Source: Klebsormidium nitens (taxonomy: Eukaryota; Streptophyta; Klebsormidiophyceae; Klebsormidiales; Klebsormidiaceae). Taken from it: a DNA stretch of 64,000 nt. The stretch spans positions 338,982 through 402,981 of the forward strand of contig DF236960.1 of the NCBI GenBank assembly GCA_000708835.1, written 5' to 3'. Made by a program: the position numbers and the translations under genes. Shown in pieces: positions 12,334-24,000 of the stretch. Positions within the stretch are counted from its first letter, which is position 1, and each line of letters starts with the position of its first letter. Under the pieces are notes generated by a model. The model was given only the letters and a program-made list of their open reading frames with translations, searched no databases and was not told where the DNA came from.

Positions 12334-13822
12334 CTCTGCTTCCTCCGGCTCTCAAAATTATGAAGTCACGCGTACAATGTACATACTCCATGGTCCATCT
12401 TTCTAAAAGCAGTCGCCATCAAAACCAATGCCCGGCTATGGCGACGCGCAAAAAGTCTTGTTCAGAACCGGCGACGGTGGCGTCGAGCGTCAGTGACACT
12501 ACATGTATGTGTCCAGTCAGCTCATTGCTGAAGCAGTCCAAACGGGTTTTGCAAGAGAAGTGACGACTGCGGCACCGGCAAAGCTGTCCAACAAGAGGCT
12601 ATACGTTGTCGCTTTAATACGTATCTTCTATTTTATCCACTACCGTACCGGTATTCTGAATCTCACGGACTCCACCACTGGCGAAGCAGTCGCACATATG
12701 GTCAATGTGGCGCCGCCCTTCCAAGTACCATGATTAGCTTTTGAATAGCTAGTACCTCAATGTGGTAGGTCACTAGCTGAACTATCTGGCTTGAAGGGTA
12801 CAGCTAAGAGTAGAGTCTTCTCCTTCGCTCAGTGGATTATCATACGAGTTTTAGTGTCAAACGCTGCTTTAGCTAGCCTTAGACATAAGTAGTACGGTAT
12901 CTCAGAGTAGATGTTCGAACTCATCGAACCGTGTGTTGACACCGTTCGGGCCCATGGCGCAAGCTACGGTCCTTATAATCGAAGTATGAATGAATGAATG
13001 ACTCGGAGCAACTTGAACGCTCCTCTTGAAGTGGAAGTTGCGAAGAGTTGCGCAGGCAACACTCAGCCCCATGGGACTGTTATTCAGTTAGCACTGGGAG
13101 CACGTTTTACAGGTTGTAGGATCCTAAGTTGTACTAGTAGCATGACCAGCTCTGCGCCCTGGGTATCAGAGACATTGGCAGTTTCACACATTTTCGAAGG
13201 AAGGCGCAGCAGTGCGTGAGGCCAAGTTTCTAGCCGTCTCAGGATCAAAAGGGCAGGAAAGCTGTTGGATGCAATCAGCCAACCAGAACTATTGCTATAA
13301 TAGCCCAAACAGGGACTGCTAAGATACTCGAGAGAGCAGTGACAAACGGCGTCTGAATCATGGCAGTTGCATCTTCAAGCTTGCCCAGCAGCTGGTACCA
13401 GAAGGTGTCAATGCTGCACGTTGCAGCTGAGTCACAGGAGAGATCAACCGAGGATCAACGGGAGATCAACAACCGGTGCAAGACTTCTGGAGAACGTGGA
13501 TAAAACAGGGGACATCATTCTCCTTGGCAAGGTGCACCACTCTCTCAGACGTTTTTTGTTCAGAAGGCATGGTGATTCTCCACTCAAGCGGGAATAACTC
13601 CTGGTGGCTGACTTTGAGTGCCAAAACACTGGATCTCTCACAATGATCTGGACAGGCAGACAAGCATGAAGATGTCTGCTGTGGATGCCATTGCTTCTCA
13701 GGTAAAGTGCATCATGAACTCTTCTGCCAGTAAGTAGTTGTCAAGGAGCTATCGGGGGCATTTGTCATGATAGTCTAGATGCGAATGTCTAGGATTATCT
13801 TTTCTCAGCTTGATGTGGAACA
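12334..13822. other. Divergent intergenic region
   Basis: This lies between the methyltransferase gene start (minus) and the BTB-UBL gene start (plus), so it probably holds both promoters. I found no clear TATA box. A short atgaatgaatgaatg tract lies near 12985. Short open segments at about 13350-13500, 13510-13650 and 13666-13701 (MKMSAVDAIASQ followed by gtaaag) could be upstream exons of the BTB gene but cannot be confirmed. Confidence 0.4.
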
Positions 13823-16800
13823 ATGTTGCGTCTGAAATTCCAAATCTTCACTGTGCAGAATGGGGTGGAGATGGCCGCACATTCTGCCGTTCTAGCCGAA
13901 TCTCCCTACTTTTGGGCACGTTTTAGCAAAGACTGGCAGACCTCTCAATGGAACTTCAACAACAAGCTGAAATTACGCTTGCTTTTCGATGTGACCACGG
14001 AAGCACTGGAGATCCTGCTTGAATATTTGTACATTGGCAACAGTTGCTTTGCCCGAAGAGGCCCACTGGACAGCGCTCTTATACAGGCAAGCCTTGAATA
14101 TGTTGACTAATTTACCGCATATGCAGCTTTTTGTCAGGTTCAGATATGCTGCGGCCAGCAGAACTGCTTCTCAAGTGGCGATGGAAATTCTGCTTGTTGT
14201 GAAGTTGCTGACATGTATGGTCCTTGCAGTTCGTATATAAGATTGCAGGAACAGAACTCTATTGCTGTGTCTACGCCCCTTCTTATGCACACCAACATTG
14301 TGCATCTCATTGCAGGAGCTACTCTCTCTCGCTGAGGCGTGTGCCATTCCTGATCTGTGCAAATCACTAGTGAACCTAGCGAAAGTGGACGAGGGTAATG
14401 TGAAGTCGTGGTTGTCTTGGCTCGAGGGAGAGCGAACGGACGATGTCAAGTTGATTCTTGCACGATGTTCTGAGGTTCTTCAGAAACAATTCCATAGCTC
14501 ATCGCAATGGACCCTCCTAACCGCAGAAGAGCTTTCTCAGCTTCACAGAATTGGGCAGCGTCTGCTTAGTGCAACTCCTGAGTTGAGTCTCAACCTGAAA
14601 AAGAGCCATGTTGTCCTCAAACTTATCACGGAGTGGGACATTGATCAAAGGATAGGGAAGACAGGGATGTTTGACTTGGTCAACTTCGACAAGGTAGAGG
14701 GTTACAGGATGGACGGAAATACGTCCTTCTCCGATTTGAAGGTTGGTCAAAGCTACTCATTCTTTTCTCAAGAAATTCGCAGCAACTCCCTTCTTGCCAA
14801 ATCAAAACGACTTTAGACTTCTTTGAAGGTTTTGTAGGCACTCCTAATGGCTCACAGTAGGGCTGTGAATCTGATCACACTCATTCACCTGGCGCACTCC
14901 ATACGTGAAGCTTGACAGCTCCTCTCTTGTCTCCTGTGAGCTGTCTCTAAAGTTTCTGCGGAAAAGGAGACGGCTATGATTTGTTGTCCTTGATCGCTGA
15001 CAATAGCTCTTAGAGACTTCGTCTGATGGTCTTTAAAGCGTTTCGATGTTGAAATTGACCCGTCAATGCTATCTTCTGTTGCAGACTCGGGTAGCAAACG
15101 AGCTTGGCGTCCCTCTGAAGTTGCAGCGATAACTGGCTATGGGTAAAGCGTGAAAATGGAACTATTCGTTTGGATCGGCCCTTGTCAAACGTAGAAGAAT
15201 CGTGGACCCTGCTGCGCTTAGCAACCACGCTCTGCCCTCATACAGAGCTTCGACTTTTTCTTGAAACTCCTGTTCTGGAGAAGGTGAGTCTTGCCTCTTT
15301 GACTCACGGAATATTCGCAACTCTGAAGCTCACGTAATTCAGCCACACCCGAAGACCCCAAAACGCGCCAAATGTTGGGTTTCGCTGTAGTATGTTATCA
15401 TCCGTAAAACTAGAGACTCTAAAACCTTACCTAGATCTGTACTCCTGAAACAAGTCCCTCTTTTGAAGCTTCAAAAAGCAATCTATTGGTCCGCTTCTGA
15501 AAGCTCTCTTTCGTTGGTTCCGCTTGCTTTGCTTTGCTTGTCTCAAGCTCGTATTAGCTAGTGTCTTCGTTTGTGGTACATGCAAATTGCCGGCACCAAA
15601 AAGACAGTGAGGAATTCTTGTGATTCTGCCTTTGCTTGAGGTCATAGTAAGTCACACCAAGGGCTGAATCTTGTGTAATATATTGCAGGATGTCCAAAAA
15701 ATAGCTCTCTACGAACGGACAACAGATGACATTCTTCTCTTCTTCAAATTGTTTGATCTCGAGAACGAAACATTGGAGTAAGTCCTTAATTCTTTGCCCG
15801 TATCTGCTTGTCCGCTTGTACTTTATCTCCTTCGACGCGTTGAGGTTCCTAGCTTCCCGTCCCACTCCTTTATTGAGCTTCGCCTCTAGGCCTTTGCGAT
15901 TTGAGAACCTTCACAACTATGTTTGCAAGCAAACTTAAGTACTAGGTGTAATGTGGAGTTAGGGCGTCGGTTTTACTGAACACCGTTTCTCCCGCCTGGA
16001 CGGACATGCAGCAAAGACCAATAGGATCGCCCGTCCCTTGGCCCTTCATTTTATCGTCGATCTCTGCCGCACACTCTTCCTTGTTTGTCTCAATTCGCAT
16101 GCGCTTCGGCAACACTGAAGGCAACGGTAGATCTCGATGGCAAAGTCTAGCTCGTTGAAAATGTGTTTTGGATGGCGGAAAGAAACAGCAGATGCGCTTA
16201 TCATTATAGTCTCTGATTGTTTGCCCTAGTACTTCACCACGTTGCACGGCATTTGCATCATCTTTGTCGACCTCGGCCGTTTCCAAACGAATTTGAGCAA
16301 GTGGGTTAAGTTTACTCAAAGGAACTCGAAATGGCCGCAAACTCCGTATGTTTATCTGGCAAGTACGTGGGGAGCATGTACGCAAACGTACCGGCACGGT
16401 TGCCAGTTATTCCCAACCAATACTCAAGTTGGCGGGAACTCAACCAATTTACGACTACAAGCTCTTTGAGGAAGTTAGAATGATGCCCGAGATCATGTGT
16501 GAAGAGCTTCATCAGGGCACCACCTTCGAGGACCTCCAGGTGAGTTGCGGTTCCAACCTTCACGTATTCCCTTACTTTCTTTTCTGCAAAGGCTTTAGGG
16601 TGTCCATCTTTATCTTCATTTACAGACCAATCTAACAACAGGCAGACGCGTGCACTCTACCTCTGAATGGAAAAAGGGTGATTCTAACGGCAAGTCTCGA
16701 ACGGTGCTTGCAGCTTGAAGACGGAGACTTTGTTTGTATCCAAAAGTGGGTGAAACAGTCCGACAAAGTGCAAAATTTCAACCTTCTGGCTTTCTTTGAG

Positions 16801-16836
16801 GCCGTCAAAACCAAGATTTTTCAAAAGGCCTTTTGA
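13823..16836 (+). CDS. BTB-BACK protein fused to USP7/UBP12-type ubiquitin-like repeats, frame broken
   Basis: Model exons: 13823-14086, 14316-14741, 15085-15283, 15689-15777, 16407-16539, 16714-16836. The first two encode a BTB fold (NGVEMAAHSAVLAESPYFWARF, LLEYLYIGN, ELLSLAEACAIPDLCKSL) and a BACK-like helical segment. BTB domains usually bind Cullin-3. From VLKLITEWDIDQRIG onward the sequence follows the C-terminal ubiquitin-like region of USP7/UBP12 in order: FDLVNFDKVEGYRM, RVANELGVPLKLQR, NWLWVKREN, LRLFLETPV, DDILLFFKLFDLENETL, YKLFEEVRMMPEIMCEEL, LEDGDFVCIQKW, LLAFFEAV. No catalytic protease domain is present. After LQR a single extra base shifts the frame, so the strict reading stops at 15130-15132; downstream exons stay open and phased in the shifted frame. 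The corrected length would be about 410 residues. The exon ending at 14086 is followed by GC rather than GT. The N-terminus lacks the usual first BTB strand, so an upstream exon may be missing. The acceptor at 16406 is the least certain. Confidence 0.7.
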
Positions 16837-18100
16837 TAGAGCCCATCGACGGCTTACCTGTTTGGACGTATCGTATTGATCACGCGAGTAGACTTCGTCG
16901 TCCTTAGAGAAGGCTAATGCTGGACGGTCATAGTCATGAAGCACACAAGGAGATAGGAAACAAAATTGTGATTAGTCCTCCATGCTTAGTGATGTTTTCA
17001 GGACAAGTTCATCGGTGATAAAGTCTATGGTAAGTCTACGATCGAACGACGGTTACCATGTGTTGTGCACCCTGTAACTGATCATGACCGACGTCGGATC
17101 CAACATTCTAATCAAGATCGGACCCCCCTTACACCAGCCCGCCCACCACGTTGTCCAACATTCCAGAATTTGGTAGTACTAAATAATGATCAAAGTGCAT
17201 GAAGCAGGCCCGGCGGCCGTAGATGAATGTTCCTTCCGAAAGCTGTGAACTTTAACTAGTAACATTCATACATGTTGAAGAAGTCGGTCATGCATGCACA
17301 GTGACACCACGACATCGAATCGGACGTCCTAATTGCACATACTAAAGCAGCATACGGCACGCGTACGTCGGATACAACAATAAACTTCCGAAAGCAATGA
17401 TATGCATCGTACTCGGGCGGTGCATTGTTTATGTATTCGATCAATTCATGGATCCATGGACACTATCAGTTAGTAAGCCTATACGATTGAACCTCACCGT
17501 ACGGTCGCGTACGGTATGCTTACAAATTGATCGACACTGACATGGCTGGGCATAGAGCTCATAGCTACTATAGGGTACATGCCGAGCTTGTAGGATCTAT
17601 ATTGCATTGTCGGTCCGCCGTCACGATCTAATATTTACCGTAGGCAACTTATTTGCTGCACCTATGTGGTAGAGTCATGGTATACGTTCCGTACGTCCAG
17701 ATTCAACATCATTTCAAAAAAGAAGTTGCCTTCGGTAAATCACTTACTGACGTGCAACGCAAAAGGTCTTATATGATCGCAAGCATGATACTTTACGTAT
17801 CGATCTTTAAATCGTCCCACGGGAAGAAGCAACCGTTTGTACATCATGGCCGGGCCGGCCGACCGATTGCGGCTGGCAAGCAACCTTCCAGATAAGTACA
17901 GAGGCGTCCAGCAAGCTCCATTTTCAATCAGTGCAAGAGGCTTCCCGCCATTGGGTCACCGACCGGATGCCAAAGTGCAAAAACATTGGTACTATGGTGA
18001 ATCAATGCAACTTTTCTGGATGTTCACAAACTTAATATAGTTTCATCACCGGGCCTGATAGTATTACCAGATTACCATGTGGAGATAAGTTCCATATGCA
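16837..18100. other. Non-coding, AT-rich interval
   Basis: I see no gene. The open frames are short, lack domains and have no exon partners. Confidence 0.45.
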
Positions 18101-19110
18101 ATCATTCGTCTTATTTGTGCTAACCTTGTTGTGTCAGCACATGTCTCTCCACCTAGCTAGTTCGCCCTCAGTCCGCTCCTTTCAATCATTGAAATGCGGA
18201 CGGCAAAACGCGGAAACACTGCGACGCCATAGAAGCTATCGGCAACTACATGCTTAGCCTAGCACCGTGCAGTGCAAGTCGCTTAGACCCTTAGCCGCCA
18301 GTATAAGCACACATATCAACTCTTATTCTAACTAGATTGACAACCCATGCACCTGACCCCGCACTCGCGCCTACTCCCCTTCTAACACATAATCCGACTA
18401 GCATACACATAGTAGGGCGTTTTCTTCAAGGAAGTGGACCGTGCAACCGTGGAGTCGAAAGCAAGGCCGAGGTTTCTCGTGGGTGCTGCTCGTATAAATA
18501 CGAACTCTTTGGCAGCACGTCAAATCATCAGCCACATGCGCCTCTCCCTGTCGTTGGAGCCCCTCTTCTTGGCTCAATGGCCGTTGCTGCTCCCTGCAAA
18601 AGTCGGAGAGTCCTTCATACTTCAAGTTCGTTCAAAAAGAAGTATTAAGCGGGAGTTTAGCAATAAGTTGGCAAGTAGGAGAAAGAGTACTTTGTCCAGA
18701 CTCCGATGTCAGCTGTTTAAAACGTGGAAAACAGCGAGCGAGTGAATACTGCACTTTGGCACAGAAGGGAGAGATCGGATCACACACGTGTAGATGTTTC
18801 AAGACCTTCAACTCTCGCTTGACCGCTCGAGTGATAAACACTGCGGCCTTTCCAATTTCGGAAAAGGTTTGCGTCTGCAGGGGTTTGACCGTATATATAT
18901 ACGGTGACGTGCACGAGGGTGCGCTCAAGGCAGTCGCCTTGAGAGAAAAGTTGACCAAACTTTCTAGAATGTGACTCAGTGATGCGCCCGGCGCGGCCGC
19001 GCCGCGGTCCTCTTCCGAAATAGTGCTTCGAGAGATGCCAGCGTGTGCTGTACCACATCCTTCATTCAGACATTCCCGAAACGAGACACTGCCAGGCTGA
19101 TGTTGGCGCG
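18100..19110. repeat. Segmental duplication, distal copy
   Basis: This resembles 19990-21000 in the same order at an offset of about 1.88-1.92 kb. Shared landmarks are: a cagtccgc/gcggac hairpin (18170 and 20070), a tagtaggc-gggcgttttct block (18412 and 20312), a TATA-like box with gcagcacgtc downstream (18493 and 20370), cctctccc-ttggagccc (18541 and 20417), atggccgtt-tgctgcaaaag (18576 and 20452), and the antisense end of the last polycystin exon (18985 and 20900). Divergence is substantial, so the event is not recent. Confidence 0.65.
18493..18500 (+). promoter_or_regulatory. TATA-like box in duplicated segment
   Basis: tataaata lies 76 bases before an ATG (18576, reading MAVAAPCK). The same arrangement, cataaata then gcagcacgtcg and an ATG reading MAVTACCK, is kept in the second copy at 20370. 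I cannot follow a convincing gene downstream of either ATG, so this may be an orphan or transposon-borne promoter. Confidence 0.4.
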
Positions 19111-19440
19111 TGCTCTTTGAGACCCTCACTCTAGTTGATAAATCAGAGACAAAGACATTGTCAGGATTCTAGACCATACCTGGGGCTCCGCGACTGTGCT
19201 TTAGGAGATGCCGGCGTGTGCTCTTATCCATGCATACTTCAATTGGATGTTACACGGAAACGATATGCTAATACCGGCGGTGTGAATTCTGTTAGGCCAT
19301 TACTGGTAACGATCCAAAGCCTATGAAGGGACTATTAGGTTTCTCTGCTTTACCTGGAGCCCGGCCGCGTCGCGGGCCTCCTCCAAAATGGTAGTTTGAA
19401 AATGCCGGCGTGTGCTCTGTTTCATCCTTCATTCAAATGT
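18985..19440 (-). repeat. Three decayed copies of the last polycystin exon edge
   Basis: Copies lie at about 18990-19060, 19176-19240 and 19350-19430. Each aligns to 20900-20985, the antisense of the segment encoding HAGISRSTIPEEG plus the following gtaaag-type boundary. Shared landmarks are tacctggag, tcgcgg-cctcctcc, a tagtg-ct block, and agatgcc-gcgtgtgct. They carry stops and indels and are not expected to code. The first is part of the larger duplication; the other two look like extra local copies. Confidence 0.7.
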
Positions 19441-19989
19441 TTCAGAAAATAAGTGTCCGACTTGCTTTGGCATTGGGCCGGTACGGTATACCAAATATAA
19501 CCGTCCAAACGGAGTTAAAAAGTAGTTGAGCTTGCATGACATTGCAATTGTTTGGAAAAGAGGGTTATAGGATCGACAGTCAAGAGAGCAGATCCGCTTG
19601 AATTTGCATCCATATGGCTTACGTAAAGGGTTTGCAACGGACGCGGCAAATTGACATAAGATCATTAACTATTTAGCTAGACAAGAATAGGTAAGCGGCA
19701 TAGCAATTTTGGTCAACAAAGACACTCAACCTGGTAACCGGGCCGTCATTACGAAACGATATTCTACCAATGCGTTATTCAGAGGAAGAATAAACGGTGT
19801 CATAAGTTGCCAATCCAACTGGGACGAACTCAGAAGTAGGACTCGAAAGTCACAAGGTATTGAAACAAACGGCCGGTATAACGCGTCATTCTTGTAAGAG
19901 ACCTCACCGTGTGGATCACGCAACTCATTTCAATCATGAACTCGGAATGCTTTACAAAACCGTCTTATCACCCACAATCATGCTTGTGG

Positions 19990-21000
19990 AACATCGTATG
20001 CCATTATCAGTTTATTTTTGAGCTAGTCGATTGTGGGCCAGCATATATTTTTCCACCTATTCGGCCCTCAGTCCGCTTCCTTCGTCCAAATGCGGACGCC
20101 TAAAAGTTGACATCCGCTTGAAGTAGGATGTTATGGAAGCTTTGGCGGCTGCAGGCCTAGCCTAAAATTGTGCAGGTCTCATAGACCCCGAGCAATACCC
20201 TCACACCGTTCAACTCTGATCGTGACTACGACACAACTACGACACACTCGCCCCGGCACGCGCGCCCCTACTCCATATGTAACCACACAATCTGCCAACA
20301 GACTTATAGATAGTAGGCCGGGCGTTTTCTTTTTGGTAGGGACGACCTCGGAGGCGTGGGTGATGCTCGCATAAATAGGGGCTCTGTGCCAGCACGTCGA
20401 ACCATAACCCACGTGTGCCTCTCCCATTTATTGGAGCCCGTCTCGTGACCTAATGGCCGTTACTGCTTGCTGCAAAAGATTCATGGAGGATTCGGTGAGA
20501 AAAACAATCCTTGAAGTCCTTTCAAGGAGAAGCTATCGCCAATGTAGCAACCAGAGCAGGATAACTGTCCAAACTTCGCGGAGAGGTTAAAAAATGCAGG
20601 ATTAACCGAAGACTTTTATTTCCGTATCTGCACAGGGATTCTGGTTCGGCACCGCTATCTTCCTTTGCCGCTCCAAAAGGTGCCGACGAATGCGCGCTGT
20701 TAGATCCTTGCCGCATCTTTCCCCAAGACGTGAAGATAAAAGATTTTGAATTCTATGCTATACCTGGTGCGCTTTCCCCCAATGACGCGGCAGAGGAGCC
20801 GCACGGTGATCTGGTAGATCCTCAGTGCAGCGTTTTAGAGGAGGAAGCAACATAAAAGACCCTAAAACCCTAAAAAGATAATATGGAGTGTCGGCTTTCT
20901 TCACTTTACCTGGAGCGGGCCCGTCGCGGCCCTCCTCCGGGATAGTGCTCCGGGAGATGCCCGCGTGCGCCATGTCCTCCAGGACGTCGTCGAAGCGATT
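19990..21000. repeat. Segmental duplication, proximal copy
   Basis: This is the partner of 18100-19110 and overlaps the 3' end of the polycystin gene. The polycystin side is intact here (open last exon), so this copy is the likely source. It includes the TATA-like box at 20370-20377 and ends within the coding last exon. Confidence 0.6.
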
Positions 21001-24000
21001 GTGGAGCGCAGCGTTGAGCTCCGCAATCATCTCGCGCAGCGACTTCACCTCCGACTGCAAAAAGACGTGGGCGACCCAGATTAAAACTTGGCACCCGTGT
21101 GTGCGTAGAGAGGCTTTCCGTTTTGCGTTTAGGATTGCACATCTCTGCCGATCATTGAGAACTTTAGGAGCGCGACATTCAGCTTGGTATCATCTCGCGC
21201 AGCGTCTTGACCTCCGACTGAAAAGGTTAGAGCATAAGGGGCCACCCATGACAGTTCGGAGAGCTAACCACTGATGGCGTTTATCCCTGCGGGAACAGCT
21301 GGTAACGTCTCGCCAAAAGAATCGCTTCCAGTCCGCATTCGAGCGGTGACAAAGAACGTCACGCGGCTCTTAGTTTGCTTCGCAATGCCATTTGGCCCCC
21401 CTCCAAAAACAGGAAGTGTGCTCGAGTCCACCACGCATGGACTGTCAATGGAGGCCGCCCTTTGCATGTGGGTTTCTGCAATACACCTCTCCAACATACA
21501 AACGGCTTGTTGAAGTCAAAACGTTGGTAGGAACAACCTGATCCTGTGCAAAAGCCCACCTTGAGTTGCTTCATATCCTGCTTCATATTGGGAAACTGGA
21601 CCTCCTTCTTCTTCTTGCGCCGCTTCTTGATCACCTCCTCCCCAAACTCGGCCAGGATCTGGTCGGCGACCTTGCCGATCTCGGGCGTCACCTCCTGGTG
21701 CGCCTGTAAGACGAGGACACGTGGCTTGAAATGACGTCATTTGAGGGATTTTCCTTTATTGAATACAGAGCTGCAAATGCGACCTTTGCATGTTAAGCGT
21801 GAGTACCCCTTGCGCCTGCAGGATACGGAATGTGACCCAAGTGACGTTGGATAAAGTACGAGTTGGAAATCCGAAGTCTTGTCGGCAGAGTTCTCAATCG
21901 CGATTGACCTGTCCACACCTCGTGAGCCTGCAAAAGTAGGCACGTGGCATCCTCTGACAATAGACCGCAACAGACCATGGTAACGATTGCCTCAGCAGGG
22001 ACGATAGCGGGGGGAGAGCCTAAAAAGGGATCTACGGTTGGGACGAGTTGCGACTTTCTTGTCCGGAACCCTATCGAGAGTTGTTTCGACTAGCATGGCA
22101 AACTTCGCTGGCAGTCGGTTGAAGGTTTTTAGGGAATCGGAGGTTTTAGGATTTTGGGTGTCAGGTTGGTGGTACCCTAAAACCCTAAAAAGTGGTCAAA
22201 ATCGGAGCAGGCCTACCGGACACATGGTTGTCACTTGACCCGTCTTAACCGGTTGCTTACCCTGGGCGCTTGTACACGTGGCACAGCCAAAGACCAGGAC
22301 GAAACCGCTGTCGTAGCAGGTGTAGGAATTTAAACCGGGTTCCTAACCCAGTTGGTTGGGGCGTCGCCAACCTTTGAAGCCTGTGAGCCAGTCGTGTGTA
22401 CCCGTCCAGTGGTAGCCAGAGCGGGTACCGGAGAAGGCTGTTGATCTCTTCCGAATCTCAGAAGAGACCACTTTTCTCCAACACTTAACCAAACAAAGTA
22501 GGGGGCTTTCAGACAGAGCCTCGCCGTAGGATTCATGTGGTTACCTGGAAGGTGGAGCGGCGTCCGAAGACGGTCTCGAGCTTCTCCTTGTCGATTTCGT
22601 CCGCATCTAGTTTGAGGACCCACTTCTTCTCCACGATTTCCAATCCGTCGGACGCGGTGCGCTGGAGCGGCTGCAAAAGAGAAAAGAGGTTTGGCTCTCA
22701 ACCGGTCGTGTAGTTACCAAGTTCGAAGCAAGGTAGAACTTCCCCACTCTAGAATGCTCCAGGGTCAAGTCCAATCTTGTTAAAGGTTTAACCTGGTTCA
22801 GTGGAAACTTGGGGGAATACCGTCAATAGTATGAATGCTAGGAGCGGCTGTGAAATCCGGAATGGCTCGCTCTGATGTGAGAAGTCAAGGAAAGTTAGAG
22901 GCGCCGAATACCGCCAAACCCGGGCACAAAGATAAAGCAAGAGACAACTGACGAAAAGAAAAGTCGGATCCAATGGGCGGGGAAGAACACCTTAGACGTA
23001 CAGATGATAAGCGGTGTTTCTCGCCGTCGAGTGAATGAACGCAATCGACGGCAGCATCGACCTTAGCACTTTCAGGCCATACTCAGGCCATACTCAGGAA
23101 CAGGAGGAGAAAAGTGCACACCATCAAAGCCAGACCTATACAAACGAACCAGTCATGTCTTGGCCAACCAAAGAGAATCTCCAAAGAGAATTCATGCACA
23201 GTGACTGGCAGCACTTTGGGTGACTTGACAGCTGGATGACTTGAACATGCGATATGGAGACGGGTGGGGTCAGCGTGGTGGTTAGCATGATTTAACGTTG
23301 AGAGGCGGAGCATTACACAGGGGTCACGTCACCCAAGAATTTTCCAGTATAATGGCAGCACTGACCTGGATCTCCTCGTCGTCAAACTCGACTTTCTTGT
23401 CGGGGGTCCACGACAGCAGCTTGCTCATCAGCTTCTTGTCGGAGTAGCGCTTCTTGGAGACTCGCTCGACCTTCTCCTTACCGATCTCGACCAAATCCTC
23501 AAACAGGCCGTTAGCGTTGTCCGGGGTGCGTTCCTGCCAAACCAGGAGTCGGTACCTTAGCAGCGGTCATGACTTTGCCCACTTGTTCCAGAGTTTCGTC
23601 GTTTTGCTGCCGCCTTTATCAAAATCCTTTCAAGATGACATCATCCTTTTCAGTCCGCAACAAATGGAGAACGCTGTTCGGAGTTTCTTCTCTACGTACA
23701 CTTGGCAGCGCGTGAGGTTGGTTCCCAATCTACATAAACGGTTTGAGATTTTTTTGCTGGAAACTTTTTTCAGTTCCATCTGGACGTTGATCTACTTGGA
23801 TAGTCGGGAACGTTGTTCGGGGTTGCGTTCCTGCCAGAGTTCACGTTGACGACATCCGTTGCATCGAAAGCTTCGAGAAATCAGCCGAGCGGAAATGCAC
23901 AAAGAATATCAGAAGTCAACTGACTCAAGATACAACTAGTTGCGTTAAAATTTCACATCTGGGTAAAGAGGGTCTCGGCCAGAGTGAGAGGATGGCAGGT

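Noticed and set aside
23035-23313. Short open frames with a possible hydrophobic stretch
   Set aside because: They lie within a polycystin intron and have no support beyond openness.
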